DNA from: Chitinophaga horti
GTDB taxonomy: Bacteria; Bacteroidota; Bacteroidia; Chitinophagales; Chitinophagaceae
NCBI RefSeq assembly: GCF_022867795.2
Contig: NZ_CP107006.1
Coordinates: 5,270,001-5,334,000 of the forward strand
Reading direction: 5' to 3'
Length of the DNA stretch: 64,000 nt
Below the pieces are notes generated by a model, which was given only the letters and a program-made list of their open reading frames with translations, was not told where the DNA came from and did not search any database. Position 1 is the stretch's first letter. Every line of letters begins with the position of its first letter. The position numbers were made by a program, and so were the translations under genes. Shown here piece after piece: positions 53,962-63,587 of this stretch.

Positions 53962-55404
53962 ATGAAGAAGTTATATATCATCGCAGCATTTATTATCGCC
54001 ACCGGTTGCAGCAAACAACTGGAAGAAGCACCACAGGGACTGGTGATCGGCTCGGAAGGACTTAGCAGCGAAGCCGGCCTGGAAGCGGCGCTCACCGGTG
54101 CTTACGGCAGTTTGCTAATTCCCTGGGAAAGTGGTTTTACTACCGTTGGACAAATTGCCATGAGTATGGGCGGCGACGATGTGACCACCCACCCCGGTTC
54201 CAATAAAGAAGAATTCAGGGAGTACGACCGGTTTAATGTATCGTCGCTGAACGGCCGCATGGTGCCCATCTGGCGCGGCTGTTACAAAGCGATACAATCT
54301 ACGACCAACATCATCAATAACTACACAGGCGTAAAGGACGGCAACAAAGCCACCATCAAAGTGATTGTGGGCGAAGCATATTTCATCCGCGGACTTTGTT
54401 ACTACTGGCTTACACGCAGCTGGGGCGAAGTGCCGATCATCCCATCTGAAAAGTACAGCTCTGAATACCTGTCGCTGAAGAAAAGCCCGATACAGGATGT
54501 GTACAAACTCGTGGAAGCGGATCTGGCCAAAGCAGAAGAATGGGTACCGAACACGCGTCGCGCACCAGGCCGCCCGAACAAGGGCTCCGTAAAAGCGTTA
54601 CTGGCGGATGTGTACCTGACGCAGGGCGGCTGGCCTGTAAAGGACCAAAGCAAATATGCACTGGCAGCCGCAAAAGCGAAAGAGGTGATCGACAATAAAG
54701 CGACTTACGGATTCGACCTTCACCAGGATGGTTTCCTGAAGATATTCGCCGGCAATACAAAAGAAGATGTATTTGCTTTCTACACCCGTGGCCAGTGGAT
54801 CACGTACAACTCCTTCTACGGCTTGTCTACCATGCCCGAGGACGAAGGTGGCTGGAGCGATTACTTCCCGGAGATCAAGTTTTTCAACGACTTCCCGGAA
54901 GGTCCGCGTAAAGAGGCTACGTTCTCCACCACTTTCACAGTGAATGGCGCGCCCTTAGCCTGGCAGAACACCACGACCAAACATCCTTATTATAAGAAAT
55001 TCACTATCCAGAGTGGCGCTAAGAACACTTACATGAGCAACAACCCTATTATCATGATCCGTTATGCGCATGTGCTGTTGACGTATGCGGAAGCCCTGGC
55101 CCGCTCCGGTGCTGCGCCGGACGATGTGGCTTACACTGCATTGAACGCCGTGCGCTCCAGGGCCGGGCTGCTGCCGCTTGCAGGTCTTACCACGCCCGAC
55201 TTTATCGAGGCCGTAGTAAATGAACGCAAATGGGAATTTGCCGGTGAATGGACCCGCTGGTTCGATCTCGTAAGGCTCGAACGAGTAGAGGAGGCCAACG
55301 CTGTGAAAGACCCGGCTGATCTTACGCCCGCAGGCGCGATTACCAAAGAACATTACCTGTTACCCATACCCGGTGCGGATGCGCAGGTAAATCCGAATTT
55401 GTAA
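53962..55404 (+). CDS. SusD/RagB-family nutrient-binding lipoprotein
   Basis: 480 residues. Lipobox TGC (Cys 16), TPR-rich helices (AYFIRGLCYYWLTRSWGEVPII) and the C-terminal ERKWEFAGEWTRWFDLVRL motif. Partner of the SusC encoded 17 bp upstream. By context it captures beta-glucan oligosaccharides released by the GH16 enzyme encoded next. Confidence 0.95.
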   Translation: MKKLYIIAAFIIATGCSKQLEEAPQGLVIGSEGLSSEAGLEAALTGAYGSLLIPWESGFTTVGQIAMSMGGDDVTTHPGSNKEEFREYDRFNVSSLNGRMVPIWRGCYKAIQSTTNIINNYTGVKDGNKATIKVIVGEAYFIRGLCYYWLTRSWGEVPIIPSEKYSSEYLSLKKSPIQDVYKLVEADLAKAEEWVPNTRRAPGRPNKGSVKALLADVYLTQGGWPVKDQSKYALAAAKAKEVIDNKATYGFDLHQDGFLKIFAGNTKEDVFAFYTRGQWITYNSFYGLSTMPEDEGGWSDYFPEIKFFNDFPEGPRKEATFSTTFTVNGAPLAWQNTTTKHPYYKKFTIQSGAKNTYMSNNPIIMIRYAHVLLTYAEALARSGAAPDDVAYTALNAVRSRAGLLPLAGLTTPDFIEAVVNERKWEFAGEWTRWFDLVRLERVEEANAVKDPADLTPAGAITKEHYLLPIPGADAQVNPNL

Positions 55405-55413
55405 ATCACTACG

Positions 55414-55438
55414 GGAGCAGGCTGCCCAGGCCTGCTCC
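55414..55438 (+). terminator. Hairpin between susD and the GH16 gene
   Basis: GGAGCAGGC (55414-55422) pairs with GCCTGCTCC (55430-55438), followed by TTTCC. The T tract is short, so partial termination or mRNA processing between susD and the enzyme gene is more likely than a full stop. Confidence 0.5.
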
Positions 55439-55523
55439 TTTCCACGTTATTCAGTCAGTAAGCACAAACCATAGAGCAACAGACAGGCACGCCCTATTTA
55501 TTCACGTTTGAAAAATCCTCGTT

Positions 55524-58500
55524 ATGAAAAACAAGATCAGCACCCTGATGGTGATGCTTGCACTGCTGCTATGCGGCAGGCTGCAAGCACAATTCCTCCT
55601 GTTCGACGACATGGAAGGAAACGGCCCCTGCTCGGGCCATTGGAATTATTTTATAGGTGGCCCCGGCGCTACCGGCAGCGTGAATATGCACGTGCCCAAT
55701 CCCAGTATTTCAGGACTAAACCTCAGTTCACATGTAGCAAGATTTACTAAAGACACTACCTGCTCCGAATGGATGTCGGCAGGCTGCACCCTTACAGACA
55801 GTCTCGACATCAGCCGCAACAGCGTTTTTAAACTGCTCGTTTACAGCAGCCTGAAAGAAGAAGTATTGTTTAAGCTGCAACCCGGCAGCGACTACACGAA
55901 AGCCGTGTACTTCACTTACAAGATCAAAACAGCCAACACCTGGGAAGAAGCATCATTCAACTTCGCGAGTGTAAAAAACCGGAAGGACTTTAACCGCATT
56001 GAAGTGCATTTTATGGATGGCAAAGTAGCTAACGGAACGCTCTATTTCGATCTCGTGCAAGGCCCAAACCCCGTGCTTATCAAAGTTGACACAGCACGCA
56101 TCGCCATGGGGCAGGAAGACGGTGTTACCCTCACCGCCCGCCTGTACGGTGCGCGCTATGACTCCTCATTGACGAAAACCAACTGGCAAGCCAACCTGCC
56201 AGCAGGCGTTACGATCGACAGTGTGATCCGCCTGAACGATACGACCGCGCAAGTAGTACTTGCAGGCAATTCGGGCGTTAACTACTCCAGCAGTAACCTC
56301 ACGCTCACCGTTGCCGGCGCGGAAGTACAAGATGGCGCACTACCTGTTTACACCGCCAGCGGCCTGATCGTACTGGAAGGCAATCCCAACTGGACGCTCG
56401 TTTTCGCCGATGAATTTACCACCACCGGCATGCCCGACTTTTCGAAATGGACGGTAGACCCACGCCCCAAAGGCTGGATTAACGGCGAGCAGCAGGTGTA
56501 TACCGATACGAGCTTCGATAATACGCGGCAGCGTAACGGCTATCTCGTTATCACTGGTAAAAAGGATTATCCAAATATCGTGACGACAGAGCCATGGTCG
56601 TCCGGCCGCATTATCACGCAAAACAAATTCGATTTTAAGTATGGCAAGGTAGAAGTGCGCGCCAAACTGCCGAAAGCACGCGGCTCCTGGCCGGCGATCT
56701 GGCTGATGCCGACTTCCAGTGCATACGGTGCCTGGCCGAAGAGCGGCGAGATCGACATCATGGAACACGTGGGCAACAGGCTGGGCAACGTGTTATCGAC
56801 CGTACATACGCAAAACAGCAACTGGACCAATGGTGGCCATAGCTCTGGCAACCGCACCATTTCAGATGCACATACCGCGTTTCATAATTACATCATGGAA
56901 TGGAATGAAGATTCCATCCGCTTCACGTACGACAGCATCCACTGCTACACTTACAAAAATCCACGCACCGACTGGAAAGACTGGCCCTTCGACCAGAAGT
57001 TCCACGTGATCCTGAACCTCGCGATCGGAGGTGGTATGGGCGGCGCTGTTACTGATGCCGACTGGCCGGACAGTCTGCTGATCGACTACGTACACGTTTA
57101 CCAGAAAGGCCTGGGTACGCCCGTGCTCGACAGCATGAATATTAGTCCGCTCAACCGCGCCGTGGTGGCGGGTAAAACGCAGCCCTACGAAGCGAAACTA
57201 TTTGACCAGAACGATCGTGCGATAAGTGTGACGCCGACGTGGAGTATTACCGGAACGGGCAACACCATCAACGCCAGCGGACTTGCTACTATTCAGTCGC
57301 CGGGCACGGTGACGGCCAGTGCCACCCATAATGGCGTTACACTCATTAAGTCGACCAGCGTAACCTTACGTACGCCGAATTACAAACCGGTGCCCGCAAG
57401 AATAGAAGCCGAGAACAACGACTACACCAACGTTTGTTGTACCGAAACCGCTTCGGACACCAGCGGTGGGCTGAACGCCAGTTACATCGCCAACAACAGC
57501 TGGCTGGAATATGATATTACTACACCGTCAGCCGACGCTTATCGCTTCCAGTTCCGGGTGGCCGTTAATACCGTAAGCACTATCCAGATCGTGAAAGATC
57601 ATGTAGTACTGGCAACAGTTAAACTGCCAGCCAGCGGCGGGTGGCAAAGCTGGAGCACCGTTACGACTGCCTCCATCAATCTGCCAGCCGGCAATCAAAC
57701 CATCAGGATACAGGCACTTACCTCCGGCTGGAACTTCAACTGGCTGCGCATTATAAAAGCCAGTGACCTGAACGTCGCGAGAGTCGTGATTACGCCAGAC
57801 AGTACCAGTGTATCAGCACGCGGACGTAAACAGTTCACGGCTGCGGCTTATGGTGCCGACAACAGCAAGTTCGATCTGCCCATTACCTGGCAGGCGCAAG
57901 CAGGCGCAGGCAGCTTCGATGCTTACAAAGGCATCTTTACAGCGGATAGCCTCCACGGCATTTATAACATTTATGCAACAGCAGGCGGCGTTACCGACAC
58001 CGCGAAAATTAATGTATTGGCGCCTCCAAGACTGGCGCGCATTGAAGTGGTGCCCGACACGATCGTGATCCCTTACAATGCTTCGCAACTCTTCACCGCG
58101 AAAGGGTTCGATCAGTATAACAGTCCGTTTGCGTTTACTGCGCCTACCTGGAGCGTTACGGGTACGGGCAATACGATCACACAGGCCGGTGCGCTCACGG
58201 CGCGTAATAATCCGGGCATTGTTACTGCCACCAAAGATTCCATCAGCGGCTCGGGCGTATTCACCCTGGATTATATCTGCACGTTTAACAAACGTTACGA
58301 AGCGGAAAGCGCGTCTTCCCGTTCGAGTGTGCCTACCTTGGAAACAACGTCCGATACCAGCGGTGGACAAAACTTTACGGGCATTGCTTACGGGCATTGG
58401 TTTGCTTATAACAAGGTGGCCATCCCGGTGAGGGGCCGTTACAACATTCGCTTCCGCGTAGCATCTAACAACACCAGCCAGATCCGCATGGAGGAAAGCG

Positions 58501-58952
58501 GTACTAACTTCGGGTATATCAACATACCGAACACCAACGGCCAGTGGGTAACGGTTTCCGACACAATTACGCTGCCAGGCATCGGTTACATCAACGTGCG
58601 GGTAAACGGTGCGGCATTCAAGTTTAACTGGTGGAGCCTCGACAACTGCGCGGTGGACACCAGCACGAGCATGATGGCGGTGAGCCAGCAGCGCATCGTA
58701 TACGAAAGTTTGTCCGGTACGTTGAAGCCTTACCCGAACCCGACTACAGGCAACATCACACTGGAACTGGGCGAACATGATTACCAGTGGATCAACCTGC
58801 TGGACCTCAATGGCCGCCTGATCCGCCGCTGGGCTACTAACCCGGGCGACCGCAAGTTTACACAGGATGTGAGTGCGCTGGAAAGTGGTACTTATATCAT
58901 CAGGCTTGAAGGAAGGAACGGGGCTAAGTCGGTGCAGTTTGTGAAGTTGTAG
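55524..58952 (+). CDS. Secreted modular GH16 beta-glucanase with CBM6-like and T9SS domains
   Basis: 1142 residues. Signal peptide (1-22), an N-terminal beta-sandwich (about 24-175), an Ig-like linker, then a GH16 domain (about 285-530) with catalytic E409, D411 and E414 in GEIDIMEHVG. An Ig-like domain, a CBM6-like domain (about 622-745, RIEAENNDY), two Ig-like domains, a second CBM6-like domain (about 919-1050, YEAESAS) and a T9SS sorting domain (about 1067-1142) follow. GH16 with CBM6 typically attacks beta-1,3- or mixed beta-glucans such as laminarin. Last gene of the SusCD operon. Confidence 0.92.
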   Translation: MKNKISTLMVMLALLLCGRLQAQFLLFDDMEGNGPCSGHWNYFIGGPGATGSVNMHVPNPSISGLNLSSHVARFTKDTTCSEWMSAGCTLTDSLDISRNSVFKLLVYSSLKEEVLFKLQPGSDYTKAVYFTYKIKTANTWEEASFNFASVKNRKDFNRIEVHFMDGKVANGTLYFDLVQGPNPVLIKVDTARIAMGQEDGVTLTARLYGARYDSSLTKTNWQANLPAGVTIDSVIRLNDTTAQVVLAGNSGVNYSSSNLTLTVAGAEVQDGALPVYTASGLIVLEGNPNWTLVFADEFTTTGMPDFSKWTVDPRPKGWINGEQQVYTDTSFDNTRQRNGYLVITGKKDYPNIVTTEPWSSGRIITQNKFDFKYGKVEVRAKLPKARGSWPAIWLMPTSSAYGAWPKSGEIDIMEHVGNRLGNVLSTVHTQNSNWTNGGHSSGNRTISDAHTAFHNYIMEWNEDSIRFTYDSIHCYTYKNPRTDWKDWPFDQKFHVILNLAIGGGMGGAVTDADWPDSLLIDYVHVYQKGLGTPVLDSMNISPLNRAVVAGKTQPYEAKLFDQNDRAISVTPTWSITGTGNTINASGLATIQSPGTVTASATHNGVTLIKSTSVTLRTPNYKPVPARIEAENNDYTNVCCTETASDTSGGLNASYIANNSWLEYDITTPSADAYRFQFRVAVNTVSTIQIVKDHVVLATVKLPASGGWQSWSTVTTASINLPAGNQTIRIQALTSGWNFNWLRIIKASDLNVARVVITPDSTSVSARGRKQFTAAAYGADNSKFDLPITWQAQAGAGSFDAYKGIFTADSLHGIYNIYATAGGVTDTAKINVLAPPRLARIEVVPDTIVIPYNASQLFTAKGFDQYNSPFAFTAPTWSVTGTGNTITQAGALTARNNPGIVTATKDSISGSGVFTLDYICTFNKRYEAESASSRSSVPTLETTSDTSGGQNFTGIAYGHWFAYNKVAIPVRGRYNIRFRVASNNTSQIRMEESGTNFGYINIPNTNGQWVTVSDTITLPGIGYINVRVNGAAFKFNWWSLDNCAVDTSTSMMAVSQQRIVYESLSGTLKPYPNPTTGNITLELGEHDYQWINLLDLNGRLIRRWATNPGDRKFTQDVSALESGTYIIRLEGRNGAKSVQFVKL

Positions 58953-59030
58953 AGGTGATTTGTTGTTGCGACCGCAGGGAAGCAAACTTCGTGTGTAATC
59001 TCCGCGCGACAAATAGATGATGACGAAAAA

Positions 59031-59059
59031 AAGAGGGCTGCCCGTACGGCAGCCCTCTT
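59031..59059. terminator. Bidirectional intrinsic terminator
   Basis: AAGAGGGCTGCC (59031-59042) pairs over 12 bp with GGCAGCCCTCTT (59048-59059), with an A-tract before it. It separates the GH16 gene from the convergent DUF4272 gene. Confidence 0.9.
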
Positions 59060-59070
59060 CGTTTATATCA

Positions 59071-60273
59071 TCAAGTATCCGTACTTACATCATCCCAATC
59101 TGCGTCCGCATAACATGTGAGCCAGTTCAGCGAATAATGCCTTTCGTACACTACGCTCGGGTTCATGTGGCCGCCTGGCTCCTGTCCGTTGAGCCGCGCA
59201 TCTACACAGGCCCAGTTCATGCGGTATATTTTATCCAGCTCTTCGAGTATCTCGGCTTTGGAACGTAGCTGCGCTTTGCCTTCCAGGGAAAGACGCGATT
59301 GCTCCAGTACCAGGTCCAGCACGGCAGGTACATCAATTACTTCGGATGGATATTTCAGTTCTTTGATCAGTCCCAGCGCCCATAACATCACGTTCAGGCT
59401 CTCGTAGCGCCACATGGAATTGATGGCATCCTGGTCTTCCAGATCGCGAGTATTGATAATGCGCTGTTCTTCCGGTGAGAAGTTTTTAATCTCGTATTCG
59501 TCCAGGAAATTCTGTAACCTCGCAGGCTCTACACCTTCTGCTTTTGCGGTAATCGCAGCCAGTGCATACACCCGGTCGATCACTTGTTCGCGGCTGCGTA
59601 ATACGATGTCTGATTCGCTTTCTGTATAAGGCAACCAGGTATTTATCTTAATACCACGACTGCGTAAAAAGGCTTCTGAACGTTCTTTGCGCTCCTGTAT
59701 TTCCGGCGTAACCGGCACTTCTTTGTCCAGATAAGCAGCCTCGATCTCGATTTTCAACTCCACGTCGCCGCACTTGCCATTCGTGTCCATCACCAGGTTC
59801 ATGTCTTTATCGAGGAACTGCTGTTCCTGCGAACGGCCCTTAGGGGTAGTGGCGAATATGAAGGCGTCGAAACTGTGTGATAAGTCTGCCAGCAGTTTGG
59901 AAAGCTCGCTGGTAAGTTTGGGTTCTACACTAAACGAGAATTCGGAATTGATCGTTTTAATCTTTTGTAGCAACAAGCCCTGCACCCGCTCGTTGGTAGC
60001 GGGCAGTGAGGAGACATAATTATACATTCCGCTTAACTGCCTGCTTAACGGACAGCTCACCTCTTCCAGGTTAAACGAGGGTGTTGCCCGCTGGCGGTAA
60101 CTGATCTTCAGCCGCTTGTTGAGCGAAAGAAACCCGCCTTTAATATCGAGTATGATGATCTGGCTGCCGTCTTCCTCCCCAACGAACGGGCGTTCTTTGG
60201 GAAAGGCTGCTTTTACTTTCTCCACAATCTCGTCAAAGCCGGTTTTGTGCGAGTAGAGCGTGTAGTTTTCCAT
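59071..60273 (-). CDS. DUF4272 domain protein
   Basis: 400 residues, no signal peptide. The C-terminal half (about 190-385) matches DUF4272: RSEAFLRSRGIKINTWLP, VLRSREQVIDRVYALAAITAKAEG, IKNFSPEEQRII, and SMWRYESLNVMLWALGL. The N-terminal half is not recognised. DUF4272 proteins are cytosolic, of unknown function, and often sit in polymorphic-toxin or stress neighbourhoods, but nothing here proves that. It follows the small gene at 60300 by 26 bp, so the two probably form one operon. Confidence 0.82.
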   Translation of the reverse strand: MENYTLYSHKTGFDEIVEKVKAAFPKERPFVGEEDGSQIIILDIKGGFLSLNKRLKISYRQRATPSFNLEEVSCPLSRQLSGMYNYVSSLPATNERVQGLLLQKIKTINSEFSFSVEPKLTSELSKLLADLSHSFDAFIFATTPKGRSQEQQFLDKDMNLVMDTNGKCGDVELKIEIEAAYLDKEVPVTPEIQERKERSEAFLRSRGIKINTWLPYTESESDIVLRSREQVIDRVYALAAITAKAEGVEPARLQNFLDEYEIKNFSPEEQRIINTRDLEDQDAINSMWRYESLNVMLWALGLIKELKYPSEVIDVPAVLDLVLEQSRLSLEGKAQLRSKAEILEELDKIYRMNWACVDARLNGQEPGGHMNPSVVYERHYSLNWLTCYADADWDDVSTDT

Positions 60274-60299
60274 AAGTGCGTTAAAATACTAAAAATGCA

Positions 60300-60644
60300 T
60301 CAATCACCCGGACCTTCATACCGGAAGTTCACTTCCCTGGCGACGGCGCGGAACGAGAAGCCCAGGCCTTGAGCGTCCGTATACAGGAACACCTCTTTGA
60401 ACCGACCTACCTCGGGGCGATCCAGCCGTGCGGCCAGGTCGAAGGTATACGTACTTCCCAGCTCTTTGATATCCACATGATGAATTACCGTATCGATCGT
60501 AGTTGTATCTACATAACCCGCAACATCTATCAGCTCCAGCACACGGCGTTCATCCATATCGTACTTGCTCTCAAAAAACAACTTCAGGTCAGGGCCTACT
60601 GCAAACTTTCTTACCAGCAGGTATTTTTCTAAACTAGCGTTCAT
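60300..60644 (-). CDS. Hypothetical protein in operon with the DUF4272 gene
   Basis: 114 residues from ATG 60644; a longer frame starts at 60713 but its 23 extra residues are Cys-rich and do not look like part of the protein. Acidic-basic mixed, no signal peptide, beta-strand-like ending (GFSFRAVAREVNFRYEG). Family not recognised. Translated just ahead of the DUF4272 gene. Confidence 0.6.
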   Translation of the reverse strand: MNASLEKYLLVRKFAVGPDLKLFFESKYDMDERRVLELIDVAGYVDTTTIDTVIHHVDIKELGSTYTFDLAARLDRPEVGRFKEVFLYTDAQGLGFSFRAVAREVNFRYEGPGD

Positions 60645-60858
60645 ATACAAACCAATTAGCGGTGATGTTCCGCATCGGCAAAATAGGCAAAACCCCTCAT
60701 TTTTTTTAGCCATGCGGCATTTTTACGGAATGGCGCGATTAATGCGTTATCGCGGTTTACGGCAATTGAGGATTAAAATCCACAAACATATATCGACTTC
60801 ATATAATGTAAAAGATAAAAGAGTAAAGTTCAGGTTTAAAGCTGTACTATTGACAATT

Positions 60859-60870
60859 ACTAATATTAGT
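60859..60870. promoter_or_regulatory. Palindrome upstream of the rsb module
   Basis: ACTAATATTAGT, a perfect 12-bp palindrome 34 bp before the RsbR-like start in AT-rich DNA. Possible operator; short AT-rich palindromes also arise by chance. Confidence 0.3.
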
Positions 60871-60904
60871 CATAAAAAATCTACCTCCCTAACACGCAAC
60901 TATT

Positions 60905-61756
60905 ATGAGTGTCAACATTTCGAAACTGCTGCAAAAAGAGCGCAAAAAAATCCTTGAGTTATGGATGAAAAATCAACTGGCAGATGAGAGTCTGCGGGAA
61001 GATCTGATGAGCAACGATGAGCTTCGGGAGCAGTCAGACGAACTGTTAACGGCCCTCACAAAATCGGTGAACGATAAAAACATCGGTAACCCGCAATCAG
61101 GCGACTTTGATACGGTACACGAAATACTTTCGGGCATATCTATCTCACGTGCGCGCCAGGGTTACTCACCCCGCGAAACAGGCGTATATGTATTTAGCTT
61201 AAGAGATGCGATAGTTGAAGTATTGCAGGCTGAGATCAAAGACGTTGCCGCCTTGTTCCCGATCGTTTTGAGCTTTAACAAACTGATTGATGCTTTTGGT
61301 GTAACTACTTTCGAAACCTTTATTAAAGGACGCGAAGAAGTGATCCTGCGCCAAACAGACGAGATCACCGAAATATCTACCCCTGTAATTCAGCTGTGGG
61401 ACGGTATTTTAGGCCTGCCGATCATTGGCACCCTCGACAGCAGCCGCACGCAGGTAGTAATGGAGAACCTGTTGCAGCGTATTGTTGAAACCGGCAGCAG
61501 CATCGCTATCCTCGATATTTCCGGCGTACCGGCCGTAGACTCGCTCGTGGCACAGCACCTGATCAAAACCATTAATGCTACACGATTGATGGGAGCCGAG
61601 TGTATTATCAGCGGCATTCGTCCTGAAATCGCCCAAACCGTTGTACACCTGGGTATCGACCTTTCCAACATCGTTACCAAAGCATCCCTGGCGAGTGCAT
61701 TGCGTTATGCCTTTGCCATGACCAACCTGGAAGTTAAAAGATCAACTATAAAATAA
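60905..61756 (+). CDS. RsbR-like STAS protein with RsbRD-type N-terminus
   Basis: 283 residues. The N-terminal helical domain (about 5-155) fits the RsbRD N-terminal family. The STAS domain (about 165-275) has VIQLWDGILGLPIIGTLDS, ILDISGVPAVDS (family phosphorylation site region) and SGIRPEIAQT. RsbR co-antagonists assemble with RsbS into a stressosome that holds the kinase RsbT. First gene of a same-strand module, 16 bp before the RsbS-like gene. Confidence 0.88.
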   Translation: MSVNISKLLQKERKKILELWMKNQLADESLREDLMSNDELREQSDELLTALTKSVNDKNIGNPQSGDFDTVHEILSGISISRARQGYSPRETGVYVFSLRDAIVEVLQAEIKDVAALFPIVLSFNKLIDAFGVTTFETFIKGREEVILRQTDEITEISTPVIQLWDGILGLPIIGTLDSSRTQVVMENLLQRIVETGSSIAILDISGVPAVDSLVAQHLIKTINATRLMGAECIISGIRPEIAQTVVHLGIDLSNIVTKASLASALRYAFAMTNLEVKRSTIK

Positions 61757-61772
61757 ATTTCTCGAGACGCAT

Positions 61773-62180
61773 ATGGATAGAATACCTATTCTACAGATGG
61801 GCAAGTTTTTGCTGGTGACCATACAGGTGGACCTGTACGACCGCCTTGCCCTTAATCTGGAAACCGATCTCGCCCAAATGGTGAATAAAACCGGGGCACG
61901 CGGCGTGTTGATCGACATTTCTGCATTGTCTATCGTAGATTCTTTTATGGGTCGCATATTAGGCAACATCGGTACAATGAGTAAAATAATGGACGCGGAA
62001 ACGGTAGTTGTAGGCATGCAGCCGGCGGTAGCCATTACCCTGGTAGAACTGGGGCTGGAACTTCGGGGTGTAAGTACCGCACTGAATGTGGAAAAAGGCA
62101 TGCAGTTGCTGAGCGTAAAAGTCGGTTCTTTCGAGGATCACGAACTGGAGGAAGACCACGATGCTGGTAGTGTTGAATAA
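61773..62180 (+). CDS. RsbS-like STAS antagonist
   Basis: 135 residues, a single STAS domain. IPILQMGKFLLVTIQVDLYD and LIDISALSIVDSFMGR match RsbS, whose Ser in VDS is phosphorylated by RsbT. The C-terminus is longer and acidic (EDHELEEDHD). It overlaps the RsbT-like gene by 20 bp. Confidence 0.9.
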   Translation: MDRIPILQMGKFLLVTIQVDLYDRLALNLETDLAQMVNKTGARGVLIDISALSIVDSFMGRILGNIGTMSKIMDAETVVVGMQPAVAITLVELGLELRGVSTALNVEKGMQLLSVKVGSFEDHELEEDHDAGSVE

Positions 62181-62574
62181 GGACAGCATGCTGATCCAGC
62201 GTGAACAGGACGTAGTCCCGTTCCGCAACCGCGTGAAGGAATACGCGGTAAAAATCGGCATGAGTCTCGTCAATCAAACAAAATTAATTACTGCGGCGTC
62301 TGAATTGGTACGTAATATGTTAAAGTACGGCAACGGGGGCAGCGCCCTTATCGAAGTGGTGAGCAGAGGCCGCGAAAACGGCATCAGGCTCACCTTTGCA
62401 GATAAGGGCCCTGGTATTAAAGATATAGATTTAGCCATGAAAGACGGATTTTCTACCGGTAAAAGCCTTGGCCTGGGGTTACCGGGTACTAAGCGGCTAG
62501 TGAGCGAATTTGACATCAAAAGCATCGTAGGGAAGGGCACAACGGTAACTGTCATAAAGTGGAAAAATGGCTAG
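62161..62574 (+). CDS. RsbT-like serine kinase / anti-sigma regulatory factor
   Basis: 137 residues, GHKL ATPase fold: N-box ASELVRNMLKYGNGG, G1 DKGPGI, G2 SLGLGLPGTKRL. By homology it phosphorylates RsbS and RsbR and, when freed, activates a phosphatase. The start at 62161 lies within the rsbS-like frame; a downstream ATG at 62188 is possible. Overlaps the next gene by 8 bp. Confidence 0.9.
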   Translation: MLVVLNKDSMLIQREQDVVPFRNRVKEYAVKIGMSLVNQTKLITAASELVRNMLKYGNGGSALIEVVSRGRENGIRLTFADKGPGIKDIDLAMKDGFSTGKSLGLGLPGTKRLVSEFDIKSIVGKGTTVTVIKWKNG

Positions 62575-63583
62575 TGCTATATCACATAGGTTCAATGCCT
62601 CCGACCGTAGCTACTTCGCCATTCTTAAGAAAGAGATTCACGCCATAGCAGCAGCAGCGGGCTTTACGGCAAAGAAGCTGGCAGAAATAGATATTATCGT
62701 TGCCGAACTCGTATCTAACCTCGGCAAACATGCCGTGTCAGGGGAGCTTTTCGTCAAAGTAAGAGAAGAAGAAAATATTAATGGCCTGGAGATTACGACC
62801 ATTGATATGGGACCGGGCATGAGTGATGTAAACCGGCTGATGACGGATGGTGTTTCTACTAAAGGTACGCTCGGACACGGGCTTGGCACCATTAAACGCA
62901 TGTCGGACGTTTTCCAGGTATATTCTTCGAAAGGATGGGGCACGGTGATGTATTGTGTAATATATACCAAAGCGTTACCGCAGCGCGTCAAACAAAAGAA
63001 GACCGAAATCCGTTCGCTGGTAGTTCCTAAGCCGGGCGAAACTTTTTGCGGCGACGGGTTTTATTACAAGGAAAGCAGCGATCATCTGAAACTATTTCTT
63101 TCCGACGGATTGGGGCATGGTAAAGAAGCACAGGCGGCCACAGATGCCGCCATTGAAGCCTTTAAGGTATGCCCTTACGACAGCCCGCTGGATAATCTTC
63201 GTTTCATTCATACTTCCGTAAAAAGGACGCGGGGCCTCGTGGGTACGGTGATCCACTTCGATAAAAATGATCGCAGGCTGCGTATTTGTGGTATCGGTAA
63301 TATTCAGACCAGGATACAGGGGCCTAACGGTACGCGTAATTACATCGGGTATAATGGCATTATAGGTATGAATATTCCCAATACAATTTCGGACCAGGAA
63401 ATAGTCTACGAAAAAGGCCAGGTTATTATGATGTGCAGCGACGGCATCAAGTCGCGCTGGGATGTGATGAAGTACCCGGGCATCCTGCGCAACGACCTGT
63501 CACTGGCAGCCGCCGCATTGTTTCACGATTTCGCTCGCAATACGGACGATATGTCCATAGCAGTTTGTAAAATATCAATCTGA
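62567..63583 (+). CDS. ATPase-SpoIIE/PP2C phosphatase fusion (RsbX/RsbU-like)
   Basis: 338 residues. An N-terminal GHKL ATPase-like domain (about 10-140, ELVSNLGKHAVSG, DMGPGM, GTLGHGLGTIKRM) is fused to a PP2C/SpoIIE phosphatase domain (about 150-338, LFLSDGLGHGKEAQAA, MMCSDGI, NTDDMSIAV). Both catalytic cores look intact. It could act as the phosphatase that resets the RsbR/RsbS proteins (RsbX role) or as the output phosphatase. Part of the rsb operon. Confidence 0.88.
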   Translation: MASAISHRFNASDRSYFAILKKEIHAIAAAAGFTAKKLAEIDIIVAELVSNLGKHAVSGELFVKVREEENINGLEITTIDMGPGMSDVNRLMTDGVSTKGTLGHGLGTIKRMSDVFQVYSSKGWGTVMYCVIYTKALPQRVKQKKTEIRSLVVPKPGETFCGDGFYYKESSDHLKLFLSDGLGHGKEAQAATDAAIEAFKVCPYDSPLDNLRFIHTSVKRTRGLVGTVIHFDKNDRRLRICGIGNIQTRIQGPNGTRNYIGYNGIIGMNIPNTISDQEIVYEKGQVIMMCSDGIKSRWDVMKYPGILRNDLSLAAAALFHDFARNTDDMSIAVCKISI

Positions 63584-63587
63584 CATC

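Noticed and set aside
57813..59012. 399-codon minus-strand open frame opposite the GH16 gene
   Set aside because: It lies wholly antisense to a strong multidomain CDS and has no recognisable domain; such frames are common opposite GC-biased genes.
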